DNA of 64,000 nt from Siphonodentalium dalli (GCA_032622095.1 CP136064.1:36320426-36384425), one strand, 5' to 3'. Positions 39,001 to 52,645 are shown, counted from the stretch's first letter. A program made the numbers and translations. Notes: generated by a model not told the origin, from the letters alone.

Positions 39001-42000
39001 AGGTTTATCGGGCCATGTGAGGGCCAGTAGGTTCTGAGGCGCCGGAAGAATGGGGGCAGAGCGGGGGGCAGCTGACCCCCTGCCCTTGGTCAAGGGGCGA
39101 GCGGGACAGGACACGCCATTTTTCTGGTGACTGAAAATAGTTTTATGTGTTAAATCTTGTATTTTTGACTAGTTGTGTGATGGCCAAATCAAAAATCTAA
39201 TTAAAAGACAAACTAATGGAAATCATCTTTCTCCGAGAAGTCTGAATAAACAAAAAACGAAATGGAATTCCTGACAATACTGAATAAATCAGCGCGACCG
39301 TTGTTTCAATTTTATTATCTTATTTATCAAAATAATCGTTGACAATTTCTGCAAGCGACCTATATTCAGCATTTTCAGAAATTCCATAAGTTTTTCTTTT
39401 AATTAGACTTGTGATTTGACCATCACAGATGTCGACCAGATTTTGTGTTTAGCAATCTCTAGCTGAGCAAACGATGGATGGATTTTCATAATTATAGTAT
39501 GTGTCGGAGAGCAGGTTTATGTGGCCCCTGGGTGAGAGTGTAGTTTTATGGGGACGCCATATCAGAGGTTTATCGGGCACACCGTGTGGGAGAGTAGGTA
39601 TATGGGGGCCCAAAATATAGGTAAGGCAGTAGTTTTATGAGGACACCGTATCGGGGAGTAGGTTTATCGGGAACGCTGTGTCACATGGGCCCACATGCGA
39701 TTAACATGACGTATATACCAGAGCGGGGGGGGGGCAACCGACCCCCCTGCCCTTGGCCAAGGGGCGAGCGGGACAGGACATGCCATTTTTCTGGCGACTG
39801 AAAATAGTTTTATGTGTTAAATCTTGTATTTTTACAGCACAATCTGACTATTTGGGTTCAAAAACCAGCAATATCATTATATCACAAGGTTTAGTAATTT
39901 TGTGAAAATTTTATAACACAAATGGTCGCACAAATAGACGTCACAAAAAATATGACCGATTAAGATTTAATTATCTGGTTGACATATATTGTGTGATGGC
40001 CAAATCAAAAATCTAATTAAAAGAAAAACCAAAGGAAATCATCTTTCTCCAAGAAGTCTGAATAAACAAAAAACTATATGGAATTCCTGACAATACGGAA
40101 TAAATCAGCGCGACCATTGTTTCAATTTTCAATTTATTATCTTATTTATCAAAATAATCGTTGACAATTTCTGCAAGCGACCTATATTCAGCATTGGCAG
40201 AAATTCCATAAGTTTTTCTTTTAATTAGACTTGTGATTTGGCCATCACAGATGTCGACCAGATTTTGGGGAGGGAATTTTGTGTTTAGCAATCTCCAGCT
40301 GAGCAAACGATGGATGGATCGATTTTCATAATTATAGTATGTGTCGGAGAGCAGGTGTATGTGGCCCTGAGTGAGAGTGTAGTTTTATGGGGACGCCATA
40401 TCAGAGGTTTATCGGGCACACCATGTGGGAGAGTAGGTATATGGGGACCCAAAATATAGGTGAGAGAGTAGTTTTATGAGGACACCGTATCGGGGAGTGG
40501 GTTTGTCGGTAACGCTGTGTCACAGGGGCCCACATGCGTGTAACATGACGTATATACCAGAGTGGGGGGCAGCTGCCCTTGGCCAAGGGGCGAGCGGGAC
40601 AGGACATGCCATTTTTCTGGCGACTGAAAGTAGTTTTATGTGTTAAATCTTGTATTTTTACAGCACAATATGACTATTTGGGTTCAAAAACCAGCAATAT
40701 CATTATATCACAAGGTTTAGTAATTTTGTGAAAATTTTATCACAAAAATGGTCGCACAAATAGACTTCACTAAAAATATGACCGATTAAGATTTAATTAT
40801 CTGGTTGACATATTGTGTGATGGCCAAATCAAAAATCTAATTAAAAGAAAAACCAATAGAAATCATCTTTCTCCGAGAAGTCTGAATAAACAAAAAACTA
40901 AATGGAATTCCTGACAATATGGAATAAATCAGCGAGACCGTTGTTTCAATTTTCAATTTATTATCTTATTTATCAAAATAATCGTTGACAATTTCTGCAA
41001 GCGACCTATATTCAGCATTGGCAGAAATTCCATAAGTTTTTCTTTTAATTAGACTTGTGATTTGGCCATCACAGATGTCGACCAGATTTTGTGTTTAGCA
41101 ATCTCTAGCTGATCAAACGATGGATGGACTTTCATAATTATAGTATATGTGTCGGAGAGCAGGTTTATGTGGCCCCTGAGTGAGAGTGTAGTTTTATGGG
41201 GACGCCATATCAGAGGTTTATCGGACACACCGTGTGGGAGAGTAGGTATATGGGGACCCAAAATATAGGTGAGAGAGTAGTTTTATGAGGACACCGTATC
41301 GGGGGGTATAGGTTTATCGGGAACGCTGTGTCACAGGGGCCCACATGCGTGTAACATGACGTATATACCAGAGCGGGGGGGGGCAGCTGACCCTCTGCCC
41401 TTGGCCAAGGGGCGAGCGGGACAGGACATGCCATTTTTCTGGCGACTGAAAGTAGTTTTATGTGTTAAATCTTGTATTTTTACAGCACAATCTGACTATT
41501 TGGGTTCAAAAACCAGCAATATCATTATATCACAAGGTTTAGTAATTTTGTGAAAATTTTATCATAAAAATGGTCGCACAAATAGACGTCACTAAAAATA
41601 TGACCGATTATGATTTAATTATCTGGTTGACATATTGTGTGATGGCCAAATCAAAAATCTATTTAAAAGACAAACTAATGGAAATCATCTTTCTCCGAGA
41701 AGTCTGAATAAACAAAAAACTAAATGGAATTCCCGACAATACGGAATAAATCAGCGCGACCGTTGTTTCAATTTTATTATCTTATTTATCAAAATAATCG
41801 TTGACAATTTCTGCAAGCGACCTATATTCAGCATTGTCAGAAATTCCATAAGTTTTTCTTTTAATTAGACTTGTGATTTGGCCATCACAGATGTCGACCA
41901 GATTTTGTGCTTAGCAATTTCTAGCTGAGCAAACGATGGATGGATTTTCATAATTATAGTATGTGTCGAAGAGCAGGTTTATGTGGACCCAAAATATAGG

Positions 42001-45000
42001 TGAGAGAGTAGTTTTATGAGGACACCGTATCCGGGAGTGGGTTTATCGGTAACGCTGTGTCACAGGGGCCCACATGCGTGTAACATGACGTATATACCAG
42101 AGTGGGGGGGGGGCAGCTGACCCCCTGCCCTTGGCCAAGGGGTGAGCGGGACAGGACATGCCATTTTTCTGGCGACTGAAAATAGTTTTGTGTGTTAAAT
42201 CTTGTATTTTTACAGCACAATCTGACTATTTGGGTTCAAAAACCAGCAATATCATTATATCACAAGGCTTAGTAATTTTGTGAAAAGTTTATCACAAAAA
42301 TGGTCGCACAAATAGACGTCACTAAAAATATGACCGATTAACATTTAATTATCTGGTTGACATATTGTGATATGGCCAAATCAAAAATCTAATTAAAAGA
42401 AAAACTAATGGAAATCATCTTTCTCCGAGAAGTCTGAATAAACAAAAAACTAAATGGAATTCCTGACAATACTGAATAAATCAGCGCGACCGTTGTTTCA
42501 ATTTCATTATCTTATTTATCAAAATAATCGTTGACAATTTCTGCAAGCGACCTATTTTCAGCATTGTCAGAAATTCCATAAGTTTTTCTTTTAATTAGAC
42601 TTGTGATTTGGCCATCACAGATGTCGACCAGATTTTGTGTTTAGCAATCTCTAGCTGAGCAAACGATGGATGGATTTTCATAATTATAGTATGTGTCGGA
42701 GAGCAGGTTTATGTGGTCCCTGGGTGAGAGTGTAGTTTTATGGGGACGCCATATCAGAGGTTTATCGGACACACCGTGTGGGAGAGTAGATATATGGGGG
42801 CCCAAAATATAGGTGAGCGAGTAGTTTTATGAGGACACCGTATCGGGGAGTAGGTTTATCGGGAACGCTGTGTCACAGGGGCCCACATGCGTGTAACATG
42901 ACGTATATACCAGAGCGGGGGGGGGGGGCAACTGACCCCGTGCCCTTGGCCAAGGGGCGAGCGGGACAGGACATGCCATTTTTCTGGCGAATGAAAATAG
43001 TTTTATGTGTTATATCTTGTATTTTTACAGCACAATCTGACTATTTGGGTTCAAAAACCAGCAATATCATTATATCACAAGGTTTAGTAATTTTGTGAAA
43101 ATTTTATCACAAAAATGGTCGCACAAATAGACGTCACTAAAAATATGACCGATTAACATTTAATTATCTGGTTGACATATTGTGTGATGGCCAAATCAAA
43201 AATCTAATTAAAAGAAAAACTAATGGAAATCATCTTTCTCCGAGAAGTCTGAATAAACAAAAAACTAAATGGAATTCCTGACAATACTGAATAAATCAGC
43301 GCGACCGTTGTTTCAATTTTATTATCTTATTTATCAAAATAATCGTTGACAATTTCTGCAAGCGACCTATATTCAGCATTGTCAGAAATTCCATAAGTTT
43401 TTCTTTTAATTAGACTTGTGATTTGGCCATCACAGATGTCGACCAGATTTTGTGTTTAGCAATCTCTAGCTGAGCAAACGATGGATGGATTTTCATAATT
43501 ATAGTATGTGTCGGAGAGCAGGTTTATGTGGCCCCTGGGTGCGAGTCTAGTTTTATGGGGACGCCATATCAGAGGTTTATCGGGCACACCGTGTGGGAGA
43601 GTAGGTATATGGGGGCCCAAAATATAGGTGAGAGAGTAGTTTTATGAGGACACCGTATCGGGGAGTAGGTTTATCGGGAACGCTGTGTCACAGGGGCCCG
43701 CATGCGTGTAACATGACGTATATACCAGAGCGGGGGAGGGGGGCAGCTGACCCCGTGCCCTTGGCCAAGGGGCGAGCGGGACAGGACATGCCATTTTTCT
43801 GGCGACTGAAAATAGTTTTATGTGTTATATCTTGTATTTTTACAGCACAATCTGACTATTTGGGTTCAAAAACCAGCAATATCATTATATCACAAGGTTT
43901 AGTAATTTTGTGAAAATTTTATCACAAAAATGGTCGCACAAATAGACGTCACTAAAAATATGACCGATTAACATTTAATTATCTGGTTGACATATTGTGT
44001 GATGGCCAAATCAAAAATCTAATTAAAAGAAAAACTAATGGAAATCATCTTTCTCCCATAAGTCTGAATAAACAAAAAACTAAATGGAATTCCTGACAAT
44101 ACTGAATAAATCAGCGCGACCGTTGTTTCAATTTTATTATCTTATTTATCAAAATAATCGTTGACAATTTCTGCAAGCGACCAATTTTCAGCATTGTCAG
44201 AAATTCCATAAGTTTTTCTTTTAATTAGACTTGTGATTTGGCCATCACAGATGTCGACCAGATTTTGTGTTTAGCAATGTCTAGCTGAGCAAACGATGGA
44301 TGGATTTTCATAATTATATTATGTGTCGGAGAGCAGGTTTATGTGGCCCCTGGGTGAGAGTGTAGTTTTATGGGGACGCCATATCAGAGGTTTATCGGGC
44401 ACACCGTGTGGGAGAGTAGGTATATGGGGGCCCAAAATATAGGTGAGAGAGTAGTTTTATGAGGACACCGTATCGGGAAGTAGGTTTATCGGGAACGCTG
44501 TGTCACAGGGGGCCACATGCGTGTAACATGACGTATATACCAGAGCGGGGGGGGGCAGCTGACCCCCTGCCTTTGGCCATGGGGCGAGCGGGACAGGACA
44601 TGCCATTTTTCTGCCGACTGAAAATAGTTTTATGTGTTAAATCTTGTATTTTTACAGCACAATCTGACTATTTGGGTTCAAAAACCAGCAATATCATTAT
44701 ATCACAAGGTTTAGTAATTTTGTGAAAATTTTATCACAAAAATGGTCGCACAAATAGACGTCACTAAAAATATGACCGATTAAAATTTAATTATCTGGTT
44801 GACATATTGTGTGATGGCCAAATCAAAAATATAATTAAAAGACAAACAAATGGAAATAATCTTTCTCCGTGAAGTCTGAATAAACAAAAAACTAAATGGA
44901 ATTCCTGACAATACTGAATAAATCAGCGCGACCGTTGTTTCAATTTTATTATCTTATTTATCAAAATAATCGTTGACAATTTCTGCAAGCAACCTATTTT

Positions 45001-47388
45001 CAGCATTGTCAGAAATTCCATAAGTTTTTCTTTTAATTAGACTTGTGATTTGGCCATCACAGATGTCGACCAGATTTTGTGTTTAGCAATCTCTAGCTGA
45101 GCAAACGTTGGATGGATTTTCATAATTATAGTATGTGTCGGAGAGCAGGTTTATGTGGTCCCTGGGTGAGAGTGTAGTTTTATGGGGACGCCATATCAGA
45201 GGTTTATCGGACACACCGTGTGGGAGAGTAGGTATATGGGGGCCCAAAATATAGGTGAGAGAGTAGTTTTATGAGGACACCGTATCGGGGAGTAGGTTTA
45301 TCGGGAACGCTGTGTCACAGGGGCCCACATGCGTGTAACATGACGTATATACCAGAGCGGGGGAGGGGGGCAGCTGACCCCGTGCCCTTGGCCAAGGGGC
45401 GAGCGGGACAGGACATGCCATTTTTCTGGCGACTGAAAATAGTTTTATGTGTTATATCTTGTATTTTTACAGCACAATCTGACTATTTGGGTTCAAAAAC
45501 CAGCAATATCATTATATCACAAGGTTTAGTAATTTTGTGAAAATTTTATCACAAAAATGGTCGCACAAATAGACGTCACTAAAAATATGACCGATTAAGA
45601 TTTAATTATCTGGTTGACATATTGTGTGATGGCCAAATCAAAAATCTAATTAAAAGAAAAACTAATGGAAATCATCTTTCTCCGAGAAGTCTGAATAAAC
45701 AAAAAACTAAATGGAATTCCTGACAATACTGAATAAATCAGCGCGACCGTTGTTTCAATTTTATTATCTTATTTATCAAAATAATCGTTGACAATTTCTG
45801 CAAGCGACCTATATTCAGCATTGTCAGAAATTCCATAAGTTTTTCTTTTAATTAGACTTGTGATTTGGCCATCACAGATGTCGACCAGATTTTGTGTTTA
45901 GCAATCTCTAGCTGAGCAAACGATGGATGGATTTTCATAATTATAGTATGTGTCGGAGAGCAGGTTTATGTGGCCCCTGAGTGAGAGTGTAGTTTTATGG
46001 GGACGCCATATCAGAGGTTTATCGGGCACACCGTGTGGGAGAGTAGGTATATGGGGGCCCAAAATATAGGTGAGAGAGTAGTTTTATGAGGACACCGTAT
46101 CGGGAAGTAGGTTTATCGGGAACGCTGTGTCACAGGGGGCCACATGCGTGTAACATGACGTATATACCAGGGGGGGGCAGCTGACCCCCTGCCCTTGGCC
46201 AAGGGGCGAGCGGGACAGGACATGCCATTTTTCTGGCGATTGAAAATAGTTTTATGTATTAAATCTTGTATTTTTACAGCACAATCTGACTATTTGGGTT
46301 CAAAAACCAGCAATATCATTATATCACAAGGTTTAGTAATTTTGTGAAAATTTTATCACAAAAATGGTCGCACAAATAGACGTCACTAAAAATATGACCG
46401 ATTAACATTTAATTATCTGGTTGACATATTGTGTGATGGCCAAATCAAAAATCTAATTAAAAGAAAAACTAATGGAAATCATCTTTCTCCGAGAAGTCTG
46501 AATAAACAAAAAACTAAATGGAATTCCTGACAATACTGAATAAATCAGCGCGACCGTTGTTTCAATTTTCAATTTATTATCTTATTTATCAAAATAATCG
46601 TTGACAATTTCTGCAAGCGACCTATATTCAGCATTGTCAGAAATTCCATAAGTTTTTCTTTTAATTAGACTTGTGATTTGGCCATCACAGATGTCGACCA
46701 GATTTTGGGGAGGGCATTTTGTGTTTAGCAATCTCTATGTTTAGCAAACGATGGATGGATTTTCATAATTATAGTATGTGTCGGAGAGCAGGTTTATGTG
46801 GCCCCTGTGTGAGAGTGTAGTTTTATGGGGACGCCATATCAGAGGTTTATCGGGCACACCGTGTGGGAGAGTAGGTATATGGGGGCACAAAATATAGGTG
46901 AGAGAGTAGTTTTATGAGGACACCGTATCGGGGAGTAGGTTTATCGGGAACGCTGTGTCACAGGGGCCCACATGCGTGTAACATGACGTATATACCAGAG
47001 CGGGGGGGGGGGGGCAGCTGACCCCCTGCCCTTGGCCAAGGGGCGAGCGGGACAGGACATGCCATTTTTCTGGCGACTGAAAATAGTTTTATGTGTTAAA
47101 TCTTGTATTTTTACAGCACAATCTGACTATTTGGGTTCAAAAACCAGCAATATCATTATATCACAAGGTTTAGTAATTTTGTGAAAATTTTATCACAAAA
47201 ATGGTCGCACAAATAGACGTCACTAAAAATATGACCGATTAACATTTAATTATCTGGTTGACATATTGTGTGATGGCCAAATCAAAAATCTAATTAAAAG
47301 ACAAACTAATGGAAATCATCTTTCTCCGAGAAGTCTGAATAAACAAAAAACTAAATGGAATTCCTGACAATACTGAATAAATCAGCGC
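39000..47388. repeat. satellite array, ~815-bp unit, about ten copies
   Basis: The anchor atgaggacaccgtatcgg falls at 39637, 40476, 41285, 42016, 42829, 43644, 44459, 45271, 46086 and 46914, giving steps of 839, 809, 731, 813, 815, 815, 812, 815 and 828. Each unit has four parts: ~36-bp subrepeats of the gagtaggtttatggggac kind; a G-run followed by agctgaccccctgcccttgg; an AT-rich part; and an inner inverted repeat (for example 43183-43220 against 43397-43434). The 731-bp step lacks about 85 bp of subrepeats. The first unit lacks an internal block near 39158. The array stops abruptly after aataaatcagcgc at 47388. An 88-89 residue frame recurs in most units but includes the G-run and varies in frame, so I do not call it a gene. 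Confidence 0.95.
43183..43434. repeat. inner inverted-repeat module of the 815-bp unit (example copy)
   Basis: tgtgatggccaaatcaaaaa (continuing tctaattaaaagaaaaac) at 43183-43220 pairs with the inverse of 43397-43434, with only a few mismatches over 38 bp. The loop is ~176 bp. The same module is present in the other full units. Its size and end structure are those of a MITE that has been captured and amplified as part of a satellite monomer. Confidence 0.8.
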
Positions 47389-47448
47389 TGGGATAAGGCC
47401 TTAAATAAATAACCCATTCCTATCCCATTTCGGATATCGGTCATACGA

Positions 47449-47740
47449 CCTCCCTATGTTATCTGGGATGACCGTCCGATCTCCGTATGGTCCATGGGAA
47501 GACCTTGTGATGCCTGATGACGACATCCATCTGGTCCCTGGGATTGTCATACGACCTCTATATGGTCACTGTGACGACGTTACGACCTCAATGTGGTCAC
47601 GTGGTCGAAGGTACGACCTTCGGATGGCCCATGGGACGACCCTCCGACACCCCAATGATCCCTGGGGCGATCATAGTACATCCCTGTATGGTACATCATA
47701 CATGGGATGATCATACAACCTCCCATTTTGCCTGTCATTT
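47449..47740. repeat. decayed minisatellite, ~33-bp unit
   Basis: About eight or nine imperfect units on the pattern tacgacctccctatggtcca plus tgggacgacc-like text (near 47452, 47482, 47514, 47548, 47580, 47612, 47643, 47676 and 47712). Unit length close to a multiple of three leaves open frames, which carry no recognisable protein. Confidence 0.7.
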
Positions 47741-47744
47741 TAGT

Positions 47745-49515
47745 AAAATATTATGACATTTTCTTGTGATACGGACATATCAGTCATATTTTGTTATATA
47801 TAGCACTATTAAATGATCTGCACAACTCAATTTTACTTTTTGTTGAAAAATATTGAAAAAAGTCTCTTTTTATTTATTTTTTTTTTTTTATAAATATTTC
47901 AGTAAATTTTTGGCAAATTTCGAGATTTTTAAAATTATGAATGACAAATGTCGGATTATCAAATCATTATATTGTTTAAAATCAATTTTGAAGGAGCATA
48001 TGTGTTGAATGGGTACACTATTGAAAATTTAAAAAATTGGATTAAATTATTAAAAAATAGGGGGTAGGGGTAGCTTTTTCATAGTAAGTCGAAAATACGG
48101 AATGAATCACATTCTAGTTTTTCGAACATGTGGAATATACCCTTGCGAAGTTTTTAAAACCTTAATATCCGCATGTTTCACTGAAATCCGGAACTTATAT
48201 CATTTTATATTAGACAACATTTTGGAAAAAGTACCCAAACAATCACTCTTTTTATCACACTTTTCACTATAACTCAATTTATTTTCAATATTTTCATAAA
48301 ATGACAATTGTGTCCATTGACGGTATATATGAGGCATGTTATCAACTATAAATGGTTCTTCTGAAGTTTTTAAGATTCGCGTAGGGGCTTAATGATTCAG
48401 AACAGCTACATGTAATGTTTTCAACTGGGGTAGGGTTAATCATCCTCATTTTTCGAAACTTTTGGACACATTTCTGAAGTGGAAATTTACACCACCCTGA
48501 CGGCTATATAATTACCTATAATTTGGTATAACAAACATTTGTTCGGAGGGGGGTGCAACGAAAGCGAAAACTAGGCGTCTTTTTGGAATTGGCCCACGGA
48601 CTAGGATGGATGCGATTAAAGTCCATAAATGCCAAGCATTTAATGACGGTCCCATTAATGTCTTTGGATTTCTATACAACCCTTCCACATTTCCCAACTT
48701 TCCACAACAACTAGATCATTTCAAATACCATGTGCCATGTACATGATACTGTTATGTCCATTAATTGGTGCCAGCAATGGCTTGAAAGAAATGGGTAACA
48801 TTCCCCCACTCTGGGGCTAGCTCTCCAGGATTGTCCATAAATCTTTGTATCTTTAATATATATTAGTTGTTAACCAAATCTGACTGGGTATTTTATGGTG
48901 CACTCCGTTTACTACATATAATAAGCTGATACAGTTAGATGGCATGGTACAGGGCCCTATTAGCATGTGTCTTCTTGGTAAACTAACAGCCTGGGATCAT
49001 TAAATGCTTGACTTTCTTCTGTTTTATGTTCCAAATACTAATAAAACGGCTAGCTGCTATGTGTGTAATGAAAAAGATTAAATTGTGTGGACCCTGATAT
49101 TGGTACGACCAAAACCGTCCAGCTACTACACCACTGCCCTTACATATATACGCCCATGTCAGAGCGGCTTAACATCAGACCCAGAATTTGTATTTAAGTG
49201 GCAAACTTGGCCCATGTGCAAACTCTGAATAATATATGGAGTTCACCAAACCCGGATAATAGAGAATGTCCGTAGTTTCTACAATAATGAGTCAAGATGC
49301 TAATAAATCTAATCTTACTATCCACGGGCCACATTGGCGGGAGCCAATGTTTTCGCTCAAGCAAGGACTTGTATAGCAAAAATTAAAAAACCTTGGCTCA
49401 AGGAAACGAAAGCATTTATTGCCAACACAACCTTATACATTTCCTGATATCCTGCTGTGATGTCAGACCAGACCAGTTAGAAATCCCATGTCTGTTATGT
49501 AATGCCTTTGATACA
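47745..49515. other. no recognisable gene
   Basis: T- and A-rich sequence with a T-run near 47876-47891. Short cysteine-containing words in plus-strand frames near 49050 and 49490 faintly resemble LINE zinc knuckles but are broken by stops, so no call is made. Confidence 0.4.
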
Positions 49516-49589
49516 ATCAATCAATCAATTTTATTGTACTTTTACATCATACAAAGATTGACACACATGTCCATCACGGCGATGAGCGG
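49516..49589 (-). mobile_element. 3'-terminal stub of a LINE
   Basis: caatcaatcaatcaatttta followed by ttgtacttttacatcataca resembles the 3' end of the LINE fragment at 55083-55770 (aatcaatttatttgtacttt, then tgcatcaaac). Only ~75 bp remains, in minus orientation. Confidence 0.5.
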
Positions 49590-49590
49590 T

Positions 49591-49985
49591 AGATAGATAG
49601 ATAACATTTATTGCAAGAAATATATATTACAGACATGTTGCAAAGTAGTATATAAAAACACATATATAAGAATATTCATTGTATCAACACATATTTTGAA
49701 CACAGATAATTAAAATTACGTACGAATGTTTCCCTTCCAGCTTCCCTTTTTCATTTGTTGTGAACAACATTTTCCCGTATTATGAAGAATCCATATAATA
49801 TTATGTTATTGCAAATCATATCGCACACTGTGGGATTGTTATTTTTCATAATACTAATAAATGTTTCCTTGTTTGATAGTTTGATGAACCCCGGATTTAC
49901 AGTTTCTAATTTTTCAAATAGCTTTGTTCGTGCTATATCATATAATTTTGTTGTTGTATGCTTTATTTTTGTCACTAAATTAATG
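49591..49985 (-). pseudogene. 3' fragment of a LINE (C-terminal end of ORF2)
   Basis: A minus-strand frame contains KLFEKLETVNPGFIKLSNKE and NNNPTVCDMICNNIILYG. These align with the C-terminus of the 57137-60392 LINE (LYKPGFLQW..., NNDPNVCSLICRKINLCF). The stop is at about 49751. The 3' end carries a (TATC)n tail on the minus strand (gatagatagata at 49592-49603) preceded by gcaataaatgttat, matching the gcaataaagttatcttatct end of that LINE. It is a severely 5'-truncated copy of the same or a close family. Confidence 0.78.
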
Positions 49986-50085
49986 TGATACAAAATATTG
50001 AATATATGTACACTATATACACATATATATATATCCCACATTCCATAATAAAATCTCCCCGGACTAACCAAAAGCTATCTTGATC

Positions 50086-50815
50086 CTATCATGTAAAGCG
50101 AAAACCCTGTGGTCTGCAAAATCGGTTTATGTGGTGAAATATAGATGCGGTGAGTGTGTACAAAATTACCTATGGGCTAACCTGTCATAAAACAAAAACA
50201 AGCCTAAATTGTGTGGGTACCACCTGTGCGCCAGAAATGACCCCTCGTCGAGCAAACTTCCCGACCTTGGTCGAGTTTCGCTAATTTTTCATAAACAGTT
50301 GAACTCATGCTCCGGAAAATGTGTGTTTTTCTGATTTAACGCAGGTAAGTATAATATTTAAATGTTGAAACATGTAGAGATATGATCTAAATATAATTTT
50401 GTGAAGCAGGTGACCAAAATTTATGTCGCATTTATACAGAAATACGTAACTACTCTGCAACTTTGGGTCTAGTTTTCTCGCCGATGAATGAGAAAAGGAA
50501 CCAATTTTATTATAGTCAAAATTCACAACGTAACAATGAACAAATGTGGTCGATACAATAAAGGATATCTCCTCCAAATGATATATAAAACTCAGTTTGC
50601 CCAGTGATCGATGTCGCGCGAAAACAGCGTTATCCGATTTAAAAAGTTCAAACTTCGTGAAATGGTCACATCAGATCTGGAGGTTTGTTTCAAATTAAGC
50701 AGAAATGATTATTCTATCCGTATCACCAAACGTAACTATGATGGCAAAGCCGTGGTATTAGTTACATCGACTAAAACGACCGACATATGAGCGTGATAAT
50801 TAGTTTACGCTAAGG
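50086..50815. other. no recognisable feature
   Basis: AT-rich sequence; a 90-codon minus frame at 50305-50577 has no family resemblance I recognise. Confidence 0.45.
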
Positions 50816-50817
50816 GT

Positions 50818-52070
50818 TTGATTGATTGATTGATTGATTTATTGCATAAGTCACATAACTGTGAAACAAGCAAAACATATATATATATATACACTATGTA
50901 CACAACTTTGAATTTCACATTAATCATTGTTCATTTCATATACACAGCAGTAATTAAATTAGATTACACAATAATAGGCGATAAACTTAACAAGTATGAT
51001 AACTACATGTGTTCACCCATAACAATAAATGATTTCGATTATATAGTATAAGACACCTTCTTAAAGGCACACCTTAGGAATATGCATAGTCTTTTTATGA
51101 GGCTTATATTTTGAAGAGATAGGAGACCATGGAATTTCTCTCTCGTAGGGTTCTTCCAAAAGTACTCAGGGATATATTGTTTTCTGATTTCATCCAAATG
51201 ACTGCATATAATAACTAAATGGTATTCGTCTCCTAAATATTTTCCACATATGGTGCATATCCTATTGTCATTATCATTCTGAGATTTCTTCCATCTTGAG
51301 CACTCTATAGGCAGTTTATGATTTGCAGTTCTGAGCTTCAAGAGGTATATCGATAGATTAGACGGCAAAATCTTCAAGTAATTTGGGTAACCGTAGTCAG
51401 TTTTAATAAAACTATAAAATTGGGCCCTCGATGAAGCAGATGTGTTTATGTCAACGAGTAGTGCGTCCCAATGACGTTGTTTGAGAACAGTTTTTGCATT
51501 TCTCAGTTCAATAGCGGTCAGGCCCGTCTGTGTGATCCACTTTGATTGCAATTTCAAATCATAAAGAGCATTTTTGACAAAACATAACCATTTGGAGTTA
51601 TTTTTGTCTGCTGTCTGTGAGTTCATCTCATGAGTCTGATAAATTAAGGTATAAATATTCTTAGCTAGCTCAGAGCCGTTACTCGATACGAGCTTTGACC
51701 AATATGTCAGAGCTCGGCATGTTATTTCTATAGAGACGGGGTGTCGTGCCAATTCTGCATAAACTATGTAATTGGGGGTACTCATTTTGATGGACGCAAC
51801 CATATTACAAAATTTTAGATGTAGTGTCTCTACACTTTGAATACGTTCAAAACACCATATCTCACTCCCATACAGTAAAATAGGTAAAATCATCTTATCG
51901 AATAAATCAAGCATAATATCAATGGGTAAGTTTAGTTTTCGGACCTTATTAAGCAGTCCGTACATGGCTCTCGTTGCAGAGTTAACTGTTTTCTTTATGT
52001 TCTGGCAGAAGCGACCATTATAAAATAATTTAACCCCTAAATAAGTGAATTCTTTAACTATATCTGACTA
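50818..52070 (-). mobile_element. 5'-truncated LINE with (TCAA)n tail
   Basis: Spans the coding remnant at 51039-52070, a ~200-bp 3' untranslated stretch, and a tail that reads as repeated TCAA on the minus strand (tgattgattgattgatt at 50820-50838 on plus). Truncated just before the end of the reverse-transcriptase domain. Confidence 0.8.
51039..52070 (-). pseudogene. LINE ORF2 C-terminal part (RT end, thumb, zinc knuckle)
   Basis: The reading frame is open from about 52070 to a stop at 51039. It begins in the conserved EFTYLGV motif that follows the reverse-transcriptase palm. It continues through DKMILPILLYGSEIW, typical of the post-palm region of jockey/CR1/RTE-like LINEs, and a C-X2-C-X8-H-X4-C zinc knuckle (C237, C240, H249, C254, counted from the Met at 51965). 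The sequence has no internal stop over ~340 codons, so it is young relative to other pieces here. The endonuclease and RT catalytic motifs are missing. A transcript could not support its own movement. Confidence 0.85.
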
Positions 52071-52204
52071 TATGTGCAATCAGTATAGGCATATAGTCCG
52101 AGGGGAAATCGGATTAACAATTTACCTGACAATATTATGTGAAATTTCAATTTGATATATTTATGTTCTCTGTTAATTGTTGTATTTATACCGCTCTGTC
52201 ACAA

Positions 52205-52400
52205 TCATGGGCCGGGGGGGGGGGGGCTGGAGGCTGCAGCCCCCCCCCCATATCGGGTAGAAAGTTCAACATTCGGGCAAACTGGAGATTTTTTATGGTC
52301 CTATTCCAGCCTATTCGGGCAATTTTCTGGCAAATTGAATGATATTTCAGGGAAAATTGTTGCACATTACAATAGTTTCCACATTTCTGCCCGAATTATT
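52205..52400. repeat. dispersed G/C-homopolymer repeat, second copy
   Basis: gggccggggggg..., gctggaggctgcagccccc, then attcgggcaa, gcctattcgggcaattttct. Same element order as 15965-16100. Confidence 0.55.
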
Positions 52401-52556
52401 CTTATTTGAGGCTAATTTGGACACTTTTGTTATATTTGTGTGTGTATATATTGTATATTCGCTAGTTTGGCTATGTAACTTGCAAGCTGAGTCGTTTACC
52501 CGTGATTTGTTTTGGGTCGAACAAGTCGCGAATGAGTACCGATCACGGCCCCAAAT

Positions 52557-52645
52557 TTAACGTTTTCATTGGAGCCATATATTGGTGTGGGTGTGGTCGT
52601 GAAGGTGTATCGAGGCATATGTAAAATAATTAGTTGTTTGTAACC
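52557..52645 (-). mobile_element. 89-bp fragment of the LINE at 53208-54698
   Basis: cattggagccatatattggt through agttgtttgtaacct duplicates 54618-54698 almost exactly, in the same orientation. The copy covers only the segment just upstream of the RT QG motif. The homology breaks abruptly at both sides. It lies beyond the GAT tract that follows the larger LINE piece. Confidence 0.82.

Noticed and set aside
42829-45540. Recurring 88-89 codon frames (one per satellite unit)
   Set aside because: They span a variable G-run and subrepeats, are broken in other units, and show no domain. Conservation is explained by DNA identity of the units.
48980-49510. Possible degenerate LINE with CYVCNEKD and PCLLCNAF words
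   Set aside because: Stops interrupt every frame and no extended alignment to the other LINE pieces could be made by eye.
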